Origin: Saccharina japonica
Taxonomy: Eukaryota > Sar > Phaeophyceae > Laminariales > Laminariaceae
DNA: 64,000 nt
Assembly (NCBI GenBank): GCA_008828725.1
Contig: MEHQ01002932.1
Coordinates: forward strand, 62,001-126,000
Direction: 5' to 3'
This document shows, piece by piece, positions 53,371 through 64,000 of the stretch (position 1 is its first letter; each line of letters opens with the position of its first letter). The position numbers were made by a program, and so were the translations under genes. The notes under the pieces were generated by a model. The model was not told the DNA's origin. It saw only the letters and a list, made by a program, of their open reading frames with translations, and made no database searches.

Positions 53371-54815
53371 CAGGGGTCCGCATCTGACTTTTCCCCGAAA
53401 TTTATGAAAAGCTAAAAACAAAAACAAAAAAAATAGAATCACAAATAAAAACGAACAGCCCAGAATGAAGATACGTTTCAAAACCAAAGGCATTTTGCCC
53501 CACCGATTCGAGTGACGAAAAATAAGGCATGCTCGGTAACACAAGGAACTGGAGCTCCCTTCTGCCCAATCCCGGTGTCGTTTGAGCCCTTGTGGCCGGC
53601 ACACTGCTCTCCGATCTGCCGGCGAGGCTTGTGTCTCCGAGCTGCTGCACATCTATCTGCAAATCGCTCGTCCCGAGTAAGCCCTCTAACGAAATGAATG
53701 GGGCTCGAGCCAGCGTCTTAGCCCAACGAAACCAAGGATGACATGCACGCCACAACCCAAAGGATCATTGCAACGTCGACCGTTTCCAATTTCGTTGCTT
53801 GTATCGTTCGCGGGCTCAATTGCCTCGTACTCGTTCGGTGCAGGTACTGCTGTGAGATATGCGCAAAATACGAGTACTTGAACCAAAATATCTACTGTAC
53901 AATACTATCGTTTCGCCGATCGAGGAAACTTCAACAGATTCTGCTGCTTGTAGGTGCAACTCGTGCTCGACCTAGGAAAGAGGGGCGCAAGGGACATTTG
54001 GCGTGGCTGTTGTCCTCTACTAGAGGGTTCGAGGAGGACAATCGGCGACGCAAATGGTCGCGTCCTTCAGAGGTAGGGCTGCCCTCTGTCCAGATTCGCC
54101 AAGAGAGAGATGTACCCCGAAAATCTCAACAGAGAAAATCAAGGACCGACTTCGAACAGCAGCTCGTTCTCCCTCGCCAAGGCACCCCATCACCAGCTCC
54201 AGCCTGTCAAGTTGTCCCTCTGATCTCGGGAGACGGCCTCAAGTCGTCGCAGCCAAAACAAAGCATCCATCAGCGAGGTTTCAGCCTCTGATCTACGAGG
54301 ATGATGTAAACGAAAACTGACGCGCCGCGACTCCACTCACTTCTGATACGAACGAGTACGAGCAGATTGACCTCGCGAGCGATGCAAGCAACGAAATTTG
54401 AAACGGCCGACGTTGCAATGACCCTGTGGGTTGTGGGGTGCCTGCCACCCATACCTTCGTTGGGCTAAGATGCTGGCTCGAGCCCCATTCATTTTGGTAG
54501 AGGGCGTACTCGGGACGAGCGATTTGCAGATTTGCAGCAGCTCGGAGACACAAGCCTTGCCGGCAGATCGGAGAGCAGTGTGCCGGCCACAAGGGCTCAA
54601 ATGACGCCGGGATTGGGTAGAAGGGAGCTCCAGTTCCTTGTGTTACCGAGCATGCCTTCTTTTTCGTCATACGAATCGGTGGGGCAAAATGCCTTTGGTT
54701 TTTAAGCGTATCTTCATTCTGGGCTGTTCGTTTATTTTTCTGAATGTACGAAAAAACAAAAACGGATTTAGAAATTTCTTATAAATTTCGGGGAAAAGTC
54801 AGATGCGGACCCCTG
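53371..54815. mobile_element. Foldback transposon with ~470-bp arms, TA target
   Basis: The left end CAGGGGTCCGCATCTGACTT and right end AAGTCAGATGCGGACCCCTG are exact complements, and each is flanked by TA. Inverted similarity continues inward for about 470 bases (arms 53371-53840 and 54345-54815, with matching GATTTGCAGAT and CGAGCATGCCTT blocks). TA duplication and CAGGGG-type ends fit a Tc1/mariner-like non-autonomous element. The ~500-base centre has overlapping frames (to 182 codons) with no transposase motif that I can identify. Confidence 0.75.
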
Positions 54816-54829
54816 TAGTCGTCAGTAAT

Positions 54830-55141
54830 CCTGACGACGACTTAGGATAGATCTTCCAGCGGTTTTCCGGGAAATTTCGACTCACTGATAGTATCAGGAG
54901 GAATTTCGTGGTCCGCAGTCCGGAATGTTCTCGCAATTTTCTCGCTAGATGCGAAAGCGGCGCAGCCGCTTTTTCAACCCGTTTCTGGCCCGTTTTGGGC
55001 CCGGGTCGGTGTCAGGGTAGTAGGGTTAGGGTTAGGGCTAGGGGTTGGGTTGGGTCTACGCCCGTGCCTCGATTCCCAGCGCCAGAATCGTAATAATCAT
55101 CCCAACCCCTGGAAGATCTATCCTAAGTCGTTGTCACGGGG
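54830..55141. mobile_element. MITE with ~30-bp TIRs carrying a telomere-like block
   Basis: The left terminus GACGACTTAGGATAGATCTT then CCAG is mirrored by CTGGAAGATCTATCCTAAGT then CG on the right. The ~312-bp element starts 14 bases after the foldback transposon. Its interior contains TTAGGG-like units at 55018-55044. Confidence 0.7.
55018..55044. repeat. Interstitial telomere-like block 3
   Basis: GTAGGGTTAGGGTTAGGG-like units, followed by degenerate CTAGGGG and TTGGGTTGGG. Confidence 0.7.
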
Positions 55142-56380
55142 ACTCGTAGTCGTAGCCACATTGATAGCATACGAATACAAAACAACATCGAGTTAATTTG
55201 AGACTGAACTGCTCGCTTTCCGTACCGTGTCATCGAGCAGCAGTACGTAATACCTGGTATATTACAACAGGTCCATTGTGCTGTATGCGCGCGTATGATA
55301 CGTTCGGTAGTCGTTGTGGTGGGTCGTATGTACCTATTAATAGTGTGGTGATGTCTTCGTGTCGGGCGTATAGGAGACAGTGTACGTATGGCCTCTGATT
55401 GGCTAAAAAAACGCCAAAATCAGTTGAAAGCTATACAAAGTAGACAAATCCAGGTGTACCTGACCACTTCATGCCAAAATCAGGTACGATGCGAGGCTGG
55501 CCAAGGAGAGGTGTCCTAGCGTGTGTTTTGTACATGGTTTTAGTGTAGTACCTGTTTTTGGCACCAAAGTGACCAGGTGTAACTGGTTTTGGCTAAAGAC
55601 CTTTTTATATGGTATAAAAAAGATAAGAAGTCAAATATAGGTATATGATACGTGATACGTGTATAAGCCTTTTGAGTCATGTATATGTACACTGGGTATA
55701 TCCCTCCGGAAAAGGCTTCCTGGCCCCCCTCCATGCTGGCCTACGCGTACGAAAGAGTGGCTCAAAAGGCGTATGTATGCATGTACACCTATGGCCGGCT
55801 ACTCAACTTATGGTCCACCTAGCTTTACTTCAAGTGTACCTATAAATGGCTCGATGGGACTTCTTTTGGCATCTGAAATATAGACAGGCAGCCGCACCGA
55901 TGCCCGGACTGTCCACCAGCTGACCTCTTCGTCAATGCAAACAGCGAAACTATGACGAACGCAGGTGACACCGGAGGCAACACAGGTCACCTAACAAATT
56001 GAACGACCGACCCATTATTAAGAGTTCCTTGCCATTCCACACATCAGAAGTTCTTATGTTTCTTCGTGAAGCTCAGCTTATTATCTGGTGTTCTGAACTG
56101 TGGTGCTCTCGTTTTTAACAAAGTTGGGGACACTCTCTAGTGTATTGCAATACAGTCTAGTGATAAGTTAACCCATTTATTTTTGATAGACACAACGCGA
56201 ATAGTCTTACCTTGACAAGGATCCGAGGGCTTGCATCGTTCATCCCGCCCTAGCTATGTTTTCGCTTCTCCCTTGCTAAGGCCAAACGATTTACTAGAGC
56301 CCACCACCGCGGCATCGGGAAAGAAGGACCGAGTTCGGGATTAGGGTAGGTGCGCAGTAGAGGTACGGTCTGAGTCGGTT
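55142..56380. other. No gene recognised
   Basis: Short frames only. A CCAGGTGTACCTGACC palindrome at 55450 belongs to the CAGGTATACCTG group. Confidence 0.4.
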
Positions 56381-56382
56381 GC

Positions 56383-56560
56383 TGATTATTATTATTCCAT
56401 TTGCCATCTGACAGTGGGCAGCTCCTATTTCAATCATAACCATTCACATATATATCATCCCTGTATTACACTATTGGTAGGTATACAGCAGTATGTGCGT
56501 GGTATGGTTGAAATAAGAGCTGCACGTTGCCAGATGGCAAATGGGATAATAATATAAATT
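56383..56560. mobile_element. MITE family 3, hairpin copy
   Basis: The left arm (TTATTATTATTCCATTTGCC, ATCTGACAGTGGGCAGCTCC, TATTTCAAT) mirrors the right arm (GGTTGAAATAAGAGCTGC, GCCAGATGGCAAATGGGATA). The loop is ~60 bases. One-sided relatives lie at 41411 and 57188. Confidence 0.75.
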
Positions 56561-56689
56561 TTCATTCCGCGGTTTTCCCAAGGGGGTGCGCGGATCTGAA
56601 TCCCAGATACCCCCCCCTATATTGGAGGGAAGAACAGGACCGTTGTGATCCCAGGAAACAATAAGTCGCCTTTTTTTTAATTACCCCCC

Positions 56690-56770
56690 CCCCCGCTCCG
56701 TCTCGAAAGGGATGCGTGGTCAATGGTCAAATGACTAAGGCAAGCAACAAATGAGTACGCCCCCCCCCCC
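56690..56770. repeat. R1-head fragment, inverted copy with C-runs
   Basis: CCGTCTCGAAAGGGATGCGT through CAAATGAGTACGCCCCCCC is the reverse complement of 14448-14520. Confidence 0.75.
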
Positions 56771-57187
56771 ACCAGCGAAAAAAAATAGGGAGGGGTCTCT
56801 AAAACCAAGTGAAATAAAAGGAACATAAAACGAAAAAAAATGGTTTTCGTTCGTTTCGTCCTGTGATCACAGCGATCCGGTTTGTTTTTCATTCTGACCT
56901 TCCTACGGGTATGGTGTCGTTTTCTCTTTTTTTTTTACGCCCTTGGTTTTCCTATTAATATTGTTGCTCTCCCTGATTAATTCTGAGTTTCTTTCTTTCG
57001 GATTATTATATGATTTCGCTTACGAAATACACACCTATTTGTTTTCTTGTTATTCAATGAATAGACATGCATCAGATTGCAAGGAGTGCTACGTACAGTG
57101 CAGTAGCGCCGTACGCGACACGTATCATGCGTGAACCTCGCATGTATGTATATGTGTTAATAATCTGAAGCTGGCTGATTTTAGTTT

Positions 57188-57222
57188 AATATTATTATTA
57201 TTCCATTGGCCATCTGACAATG
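57188..57222. mobile_element. MITE family 3, arm fragment
   Basis: ATTATTATTATTCCATTGGC followed by CATCTGACAATGTG matches the left arm at 56383. Confidence 0.5.
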
Positions 57223-57325
57223 TGTTCAGTTATTCGAGACATTATAGTCCACTAAGCACGTGTGTTCGGCGAGGAACACAACTCCAAATCCTAAATCCTC
57301 CACAATACAATACAATCCAATACAT

Positions 57326-57621
57326 GGGTGCTACGATAGAGGCATTAATAGCACCTTTAGGCTGATTTGTTTGTGAATGATCGAGCCCCTTAATCCATAA
57401 TCGTCGGTCTTTCGTTCCTGTCTAAAAGTCTTGCAAGATTTTTCGTTGTACAGTTAGGCCACGGTATTGATCATCGGGTATGTATGATAGCACTTTTCTT
57501 TTGCTCCTACTGTTTGTAGTATAATAAAACACTTTCTTTGGTGAGGTATAGAGCTCCTCAAGTGATAAGTGACCACCCTTATAAGGCAAAAACATGGTGC
57601 ACCTCTACCGTAGCACGCGTC
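57326..57621. mobile_element. MITE family 1, copy f (best right terminus)
   Basis: The left end is GGTGCTACGATAGAGGCATT. The right end GTGCACCTCTACCGTAGCAC then GCGTC gives the full terminal repeat GACGCGTGCTACGGTAGAGG plus TGCAC on the other strand. The interior carries GATCATCGGGTATG, the CACTTTCTTTGGTGAGGTA block and GCTCCTCAAGTGA. Confidence 0.85.
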
Positions 57622-57639
57622 GATAGTATAGGTCAACAC

Positions 57640-59230
57640 CGACATCACTGTAAGCCGCGAGCCCTACTAGCCGACACAAAAAAGGAGATTGTTACCTACG
57701 TGCTGTCGCGTACTACTGTACCGCAAGCGACTGTAAGGTTTATATGGCCAGAGTCCAGCCAGCCGTGGTGGCTCGGACAATGAACGCTGGCCGTTTATTT
57801 ACGAACGTGCTTTCTTTGGCAAGTTTTCTCTATTTTAGCCGATGTAAAGGACTTTCTGCGGCGAATTATCGTATATATGGTCACAACTTTCACGGGCGCA
57901 AACTTCCCCCACGGCGGTACGTATTACATGGTAAAATAGTTGAACACTGCCACTACGTATCGCGGTCAGACCCGAGGGGGAACCAAAGGGTTTGTCTGCC
58001 AAGAAATTCGAAATCTTGTTAAAGCAGGAATGGGCCAGCTCGAAGAATGCCGGGGTGGGTGCAATATTTATTGATGGGAATCTGGAAATATACAATATGC
58101 ACGAAACGGTAAGGGTCATTCTTATCGGAGCCATACATTAAAAACAAATCCAATACCGTATTTAGCGCAATTTTCTATATTTCCATTTTTTCCATTTATT
58201 GGAACGTGAAGCCTTAGCCTTCCAAACATTTTGCCCTCTGAATAATTTCCAATATTTCCAATATTTCCAATATTTCCAATATTTCCAAGATTTCCAAGAT
58301 TTGCTTTTGTTTTTGGAAAAAAATATTGGAAAACATGGAAAAAAAACTGCTCGATAAGAACGGCCCTCATTAAGCAATGTCGCCAAAGAAGGACGTCGTA
58401 GGGTTCCCGTTGGGGGCGGGTTGCAAATGCTAACAATTTTCGCGAAAGAGGGACGCGATATGAACCATGTGTACCAGTCTGCCCCGGAATATAAGCTCGT
58501 TTCAGGCATAGTGAAGCAGTGTGAGGAAATACTATGGATTTGACGGCCGCGCTTCGATCCCCAGTATCGTCACGATCTGCCCTTTTTTGGCACATTGTTT
58601 TTTTTTTTTTTTTTGCTTTGTGTATGTCGACCCAACCAAGTAGCTCTCAGACCAGATTATTTGTTTCTGCCGGTTCAAGGCAATGGGGTATGATGCTGCT
58701 TACAACGAGCAGTTCTTTACATGGCTAAAAGTACTAAAAATACAATAGTAAAAACCAATTTAAAAACACTCGATTTTTCGGCTTGGCAGAGCTCAGTAAT
58801 TGCCATAAAAAATTATTACTGGAAAAAATGCGCGAAATCCCAGATATGGGGGGGGGGGGTTGATATCGAACCATCCCCGGGTCAAATACTGGATATTTTC
58901 AACCCTCTAGTCTACTGCATGGTGATGCGAATGTTAACGATTCTGAAGTTCACCATTACAGTACCCCATGACCTCTAATTGAAAACGAGCTTATATTCCG
59001 GGTTTTCCAGAACGAGCTTATATTCCGGGGCAGACTGGTATACCCTTACGGATAGTGGACCAATAATCAAAAGTGACTGTTGCGCCACTGGTCGTTTAAA
59101 TCACGTCACTCGTGCTCGCGTTCGGTTTCTGTTGATACGGTTGCTACTGTAGAGGGCTACGAAATTGCCTTCAAGATGTAAGCCCCTCGGCTACTCTACA
59201 TCGGACTCCAAGGCAACTCTTTCAGCAAAG
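57640..59230. repeat. Segmental duplicate of 46655-46895 and 48290-49400
   Basis: Conserved blocks match the two left-hand segments in order (see those entries). The region between 58130 and 58410 is unique to this copy. Confidence 0.6.
58244..58300. repeat. TTTCCAATA nonamer tandem repeat
   Basis: Six units of TTTCCAATA/TTTCCAAGA. On the minus strand this gives the Lys-Tyr-Trp / Gly-Asn-Ile periodic frames, which are not called. Confidence 0.9.
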
Positions 59231-59359
59231 CACACCCACCATAATTAGAGAACGTCTAGATAACATCACAATACTATAACCAGACGAGGTCAAGCGGTGA
59301 CCTTAAGCACCGCCATCAGTAGTAGGATTCAACAAAACGACGACTAGTACGAGGCGAAG

Positions 59360-59730
59360 ATGCGGAACGGATCATGTTTGAAGCTCATCATGGGGTTTAC
59401 TTTCGTTGGGATGGGCGCTGGTAGATCAAGGCCCACCAAGACCTTCGACTTCGCCGACGACGGGAAAAACTGTGAGAAAACCTCGCCATGCAAAGCCGTG
59501 TACAGCTTTGCTGCCAGTTGTTGTTTGCTTGCCTTATATGGGAAGACGCGTGCGGGTCCTCCATCATATCTACGTGATTAACGCATTTGATTGTTTTGCA
59601 ACAACTACCACCATGGAAAACAACTTGAGAACCGTTGCGCACCGAAACCGAGCAGCACAGCATGTTCAGACGATGTCATACGGCGACATAACCGGTTCTT
59701 CATCATTACGACGACGAATAATAGTACCAG
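59360..59730 (+). CDS. Small secreted-protein exon, copy A (unit 1 of the triplication)
   Basis: The frame from ATG 59360 encodes MRNGSCLKLIMGFTFVGMGA, signal-peptide-like, then GRSRPTKTFDFADDGKNCEK. The open frame runs to 59581 (73 codons), but similarity to the other copies weakens soon after CEK, where a GTGAG could be a splice donor. The homologous stretch continues through ACGATGTCATACGGCGAC (59671) at the unit's end. Confidence 0.45.
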
Positions 59731-60094
59731 GTGACTATACGGACCGAATCGTGTGTGAAGGACGTCGCAGGGTTTCCGTGCATTGGGCTGGGCGCTGATG
59801 CAAAAAGACCACCAAGAGCACCCGCCTCGCTGACTGTGCGAATGACCGTGAGCACATCGCCTTGCAAACTCGTCAATTGCTTGCTTGCTGTATTGGGACT
59901 TGGGACACGAGTGAATGCCCTACCTCATGTATACATAATTAACTCATTGTTTCCGATCCAAACATCAGAGGGGGCAATTTTGGAACCATCGCACACCGAG
60001 AACGAGCAGATTATCCAAACGATGTCATACGGTTACCTAAAATAGAATTGTTATTAAATGACTACTATTATATAGTACATATATATATTCGAGG
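59731..60094 (+). pseudogene. Small secreted-protein exon, copy B (start lost)
   Basis: ATACGGACCGAATCGTGTG replaces the ATGCGGACC start of copies C and D (ATA for ATG). A single-base deletion before the CGTGAGCACATCG block shifts the frame. GLGADAKRP corresponds to GASADATRP of copy C. The unit ends with the same ACGATGTCATACGG block as unit 1. Confidence 0.6.
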
Positions 60095-60099
60095 TCCGT

Positions 60100-60243
60100 A
60101 TGCGGACCGAATTGTGTTTGAAACTCGTCGTGGGGTTTTCGTTCCTTGTAGGCGCTAGTGCGGATGCAACAAGGCCGATCAAGCCCTACACCCCCGCTGA
60201 CTACCGGGACATCTGTGAGCACATCGCCATGCAATTTTTTTAA
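60100..60243 (+). CDS. Small secreted-protein exon, copy C
   Basis: 47 codons plus TAA. MRTELCLKLVVGFSFLVGAS forms a signal peptide with likely cleavage at ASA/DATRP, followed by IKPYTPADYRDICEHIAMQ. It is closest in sequence to copy D at 24790-24927. As in the others, ATCT/GTGAGC could be a 5' splice site, making this exon 1 of a longer gene. Confidence 0.5.
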   Translation: MRTELCLKLVVGFSFLVGASADATRPIKPYTPADYRDICEHIAMQFF

Positions 60244-60417
60244 TTCCTTGCTTGCCGTATGGAGACACGCGTGTTTTCGACCCAAACATTAGAGAGAGGG
60301 ATAACAATCTGGGGAGAACCACACACCCAGACCGAGGTGAGAAGATTTGGTAATATTAATATTAATAGTAACAAAATTATTTTTTTTGACCGCATATATT
60401 CATATATATATATATAT

Positions 60418-60759
60418 TGTTTTAGTCCATCCCATTTATTATCTTCGCCCTTCCTTTCTCTCTCCTCCCTAGTCGTAACTCAGATCCGGGGTCACAAAGT
60501 AGGCTCCTCTCCCTCCTCCCCCACTACGGTTCTTGCCTTGCATTTTTATCGCGAGAAGACTTCAGCCTTTCCTTCCCTCGTCGACTCGCATCGAACTGTG
60601 CCTACCCACGCTACTATTAATTGGCGCTCTCAGCAGTTGATTCCGTTTTTTGTTTATTTTTGCAAATAAACTCAAAAGTCCGACCCACGTGAGATTCGAA
60701 CTCCAGACATCAACGTTCAGAAGCGTTCGAGGTTACCTCTAGACCATCGGGGCGACCGA
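60418..60759 (-). mobile_element. tRNA-derived SINE, copy 8 (full length)
   Basis: Full family sequence in reverse complement. The head at 60680-60759 shows, on the minus strand, GGTCGCCCCGATGGTCTAG and B box GGAGTTCGAATCTCACG. The body includes the TTTATTTGCAAAAATAAAC linker. The TA-rich stretch at 60398-60418 precedes the tail. Confidence 0.9.
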
Positions 60760-62000
60760 CTTATATAATGTATTAATTGTAACTACTATTAATACAGTAA
60801 GAGGTCGGCTCTCCGCACTTTCAAAGTCGATTTCGTATCTGCTGCTGCAGGGCTGGAACCGAAACCAACCTAGCTTGACATGAGGCGATCCTCTCGTTGC
60901 ATCGATTGCTGAACGTGCGTCACTTTGCTCGAACCTCCCGACCCTGCCAGGGGCGATCTCCACGGCGCCCCCATCACACGGTGATCTTTTTGTCAGGTGT
61001 CTACGTACTCATGCACAAAAATGCATTATTAGTCTGTGGAATCGCATAGATAGGTCGAATGGTTCAGCGCATAGCATTCCGGGTTTCACTCGCAAGGAAC
61101 GAGGCTCAAATCCGGCAGAGCCCATTTTCGTTCGTTGGGGTGGTACTACGTATGGTATATGGTATGTGCGTATGTTTTGTCTTTTGGTTTTAGAACCATG
61201 TACGTATTGTATGTGTTTGCTATGCTGCTGCTTCTTCTGTGTGCGGTTGGCAACCAATCGCAATCATATACTATTAATAGTTTATCATATCGTGTCATAC
61301 AAGCAGATTCGCCGTATATGTACGAGTATATGCACGTACACGTTATTTTTATTAGTAACTCGTAGTAACATTAATGGTGTTGTTGCTGACGTTGTACGAA
61401 CAAGTGGGCCCAAGAGGTGAGACGGCAAAAGAACCGCCACATGAGAGGGAGATACTTGTGATGGTATGTACTATATAATAAACGATATTCGAACTGTTCG
61501 AATCGGCTTTTCGCGTTGTTCGTGACCAATTCTTCTGTGGAATATATGTTTAGTTTATTCGATCTACACATTGTGCGAGATTGCAAAGCGTGTGCCGGAT
61601 GACAACAGCTCGTTTTGTTTCTGCTTCGTTGAATGCGTCGTTGAATCCTATTCCAGTGTTTTGTTTCTCTTCATTCATATCCCTGTCAGAACTGCAAAAC
61701 GTATCCCACACTAATTCCAAGTAGTTTGTTCCCAAATATGTGGGACCAGTTCTTAAGTTCAGAATATCACATCCGTTTATTTTTTAATGTATGAAGTATA
61801 CCCCTTGACAGTATAACGTCGCGTGTATTTACGCCTTTGATTTGTTTACTACATACTCGGTCATTGCGGGAATGCGGAGAGCCAAGACGGGCGCCACTCC
61901 TCCGCGGCGAAGTCCGCCTTGTCTTGGTTTTGTTATTTTGTTTTATAGTTGAATATACGTTCGAAGTACCTGGTATTAATTGTTTAAATAGTTTTCCCGT
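60760..62000. other. No gene recognised; one MITE-d internal unit
   Basis: ATCCCACACTAATTCCAAGT with GTGGGACCAGTTCTTAAG (61690-61765) matches the unit duplicated inside MITE copy d. A tRNA-like patch near 61055-61115 (AGGTCGAATGGTTCAGCGCA, GAACGAGGCTCAAATCCGG) has both boxes in the right order but could not be folded into a full tRNA. Confidence 0.4.
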
Positions 62001-62004
62001 TTTT

Positions 62005-63029
62005 TCATCCCTTTTACTACAGTAGTAACCATCTGAGAACGGTACTTTTTTTTTGTGGGTTCTGCCGATGGCTGAACTGAAAGAACCAAGGCGACAATTC
62101 ACACGCCGGTTGTGTCCAACAATGCCCTGAGTGAAAATGAAAATTCGAGTTCGCGTCGATTTTTATATTTTTCAGTTTTGCTTTAGTTATAGCCTTGAAA
62201 GGCTATTTTTGGTAAGGATTGCAAATGGCCAATTTTCAATATATTTAATTTCGGCTGGCTCAGGAAACCACATTCTAGACCCGATATTGAAAATGTGTTC
62301 CCGGAGGATTGTGGTGATAAGCTATACGAGCAACTTGTATGATGATCGTATAGCTTGTCACCACAATCCTCCGGGAATACAACTTGTATGATGATCGTAT
62401 AGATTGTCACCATAATCCTCCGGGAACACATTTTCAATATCGGGTCTAGAATGTGGTTTCCTGAGCCAGCCGAAATTAAATATATTGAAAACTGACCATT
62501 TGAAATCCTTACCAAAAATAGCCTTTCAAGGCTATAACTAAAGCAAAACTGAAAAATATAAAAATCGACGCGAACGCGAATTTTCATTTTCACTCAGGGC
62601 ATTGTCGGACACAACCGGCGTGTGAATTGTCGCCTTGGTTCTTTCAGTACAGCCATCGGCAGAACCCACAAAATAAAAAGTACCGTTCTCAGATGGTTAC
62701 TACTGTTTCTTCACCCTTCTTTTCTCTCTCCTCCCTATAATCGTAAATCAGATCCGGGGTCACAAAGTAGGCTCCTCTCCTTCCTCCCCCACTACGGCTC
62801 GCGCCTTGGACTTTTATCGCGAAAATACTTCAGCATTTTCTTCCCTCGTCGACTAGCATCGAATTGTGCCTACCCATGCTAGTAGGCGCTCTCAGTAGTT
62901 GATTCCGTTTTATATTTGTTTTTGCAAATAAACTCAAACAGCCCGACCCACGTTAGGTTTGAACCCCGTAAACCAACTCATAGAAGCATTCGAGTGTACC
63001 ACTATCGATAGTCCATCGGGGCGGCCGAC
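62005..63029 (-). mobile_element. tRNA-derived SINE, copy 9, interrupted by a foldback element
   Basis: The SINE tail fragment TTTTTTCATCCCTTTTACT (62000-62018) and the rest of the SINE (62707-63029, CTTCACCCTTCTTTTCTCTC to GGCGGCCGAC) are separated by the palindrome at 62019-62706. The head (62945-63029) has a degenerate B box GGTTCAAACCT (minus strand as GGGGTTCAAACC). Confidence 0.75.
62019..62706. mobile_element. 688-bp near-perfect palindromic foldback element
   Basis: The left end ACAGTAGTAACCATCTGAGA and right end TCTCAGATGGTTACTACTGT are exact complements. Complementarity continues, with few mismatches, through ~325-base arms to a centre near 62350. The short centre holds two copies of a GATGATCGTATAG block. 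Both strands encode the same short frame (MKMKIRVRVDFYIFQF), a consequence of symmetry. The arms are too alike to be old. Confidence 0.85.
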
Positions 63030-64000
63030 ATTATTTGGTTCTGTATCGTTTCGTTGTAGCATATACCAAAATCTATACCAGTCGTATCCGTTTGGAATAT
63101 ATATAGTAGGCCAAAACCCATACGATATCTTCGTACGCACCAAAACACACAGTCGTGTATGGTGTGTAGAGTTTATCATGGGCATTGTAAACCCCGTGCA
63201 CTTTACATTTATTGCGTTTAGTGTGCTACACTAAAAGCTGCACATTAGCAATAACCAAACACGTAAGGCTCCGTTACAAGGGAGCAACGAAAACCAAAGG
63301 TATACCACGGTATTGTTTACGCATTCATTCGTGATACTTTTGTCAACGTGACTGCCATAAAGGGCCTTGCTTTCAAGAGTGTTCTAAATTAACATCGAGT
63401 ATAGACGAGTAGCTCCTGGTGCATGATCAAGTGCAAACTGGGCAGAGAAAGAACCTCCCAACCGTCCTGTAAACACAGAGTCACACACACGCATGCCTCC
63501 ACGTACGTGGCCCGCTGTACGTGGGGTACCGAACCAAGCTTATTATTCCAGGGGACCATAGTACATACCAGGTACCAGGTAGGACCTACGGTACGCAACG
63601 TGTAACCTTGGAATAGATCATATCGCAATCTGCTACAGTAGATCTGTGATGAACACTATTAATAGTATACACCGCCGTGCGAGCTCGCAGATTTAACGCG
63701 AAGTATTTATCATATTCTTGAGGACTACACTATCATGTATCCAGGTTCCGGTTCGAGCACGTCGCCGGTTTAACGCATCGTTTTTCTTTTCTTGATTTCT
63801 CATAGGTCCACGACAAAATGACAACCTAACAAGAAGGTTAGGTTCTATGGTCAGGAACGCCAAAAGGTTTGCGCTTGAATAACGTGCGCGCAGGCGGTCG
63901 CTACTCTACACTGACAGGTTGATTGAGGTTGGTACCATAACTTATGAACAAAGCTTCCTGGCAGGTAAGGTGTTTCTTGTTGGCGGGTTCTTACTGTAAT
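63030..64000. other. No gene recognised
   Basis: Short frames only. GGGGACCATAGTACATACC with GGTAGGACCTACGG near 63552-63592 resembles decayed MITE family 2 ends. Confidence 0.4.

Noticed and set aside
53743..54320. Transposase gene in the centre of the foldback element
   Set aside because: Overlapping frames are open but show no catalytic DDE/D pattern or zinc finger that I can recognise.

Overview
This window is non-coding-rich nuclear DNA from an intron-rich eukaryote. I infer a stramenopile, most plausibly a brown macroalga. The inference rests on a multi-exon gene with two WSC domains and introns of 0.7-4 kb, interstitial CCCTAA/TTAGGG-type telomeric blocks, and a LINE of the kind found in algal genomes. 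No prokaryotic-style gene order, rRNA or functional tRNA was seen. Almost all long open frames are translations of microsatellites or repeats.

Layout. 1-1.9 kb: a diverged tandem duplication, a short palindromic MITE, a SINE and a GAT microsatellite. 1.9-13.8 kb (minus): a 5'-incomplete WSC-domain gene. Seven exons with matching phases give 343 residues and a stop. The intron before the 92-codon exon is filled with a minisatellite whose units copy the splice acceptor and first exon bases. 13.8-16.3 kb: one half of a TA-flanked transposon. 16.3-21.6 kb: an intact-looking LTR retrotransposon (407/413-bp LTRs, 5-bp target duplication GGGAT) on the minus strand with a glutamine-rich zinc-knuckle gag frame and no recognisable pol, so non-autonomous. 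22-28 kb: SINEs, MITEs, a 312-bp GTT microsatellite and one copy of a small secreted-protein exon. 28.1-33.8 kb (plus): a decayed, inverted paralogue of the WSC gene, with a nonsense codon, several frameshifts and a lost splice donor.

33.8-45 kb: telomere-like and TTACGG hexamer blocks, ~300-bp tandem repeats, two or three unassigned exon candidates, and a 2.2-kb satellite built on AATTGGAATTG that switches orientation. 45-50.5 kb: SINE, CTCTAGAG palindromes, GC-rich islands and dispersed duplications. 50.6-52.4 kb: a frameshifted, 5'-truncated LINE ending in an AAC tail. 53.4-55.1 kb: a foldback transposon with ~470-bp arms, followed 14 bp later by a MITE carrying a telomeric block. 57-60.4 kb: MITE, segmental duplication and a tandem triplication of the secreted-protein exon. 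60.4-63 kb: two SINEs, one interrupted by a 688-bp near-perfect palindrome.

The main results are the reconstructed WSC gene and its pseudogene, a nine-copy tRNA-headed SINE family, a six-copy MITE family with a ~25-bp TIR, and the gag-only LTR element. All came from reading the sequence by eye. Exon calls rest on splice sites, phase and paralogue comparison, not on transcripts.
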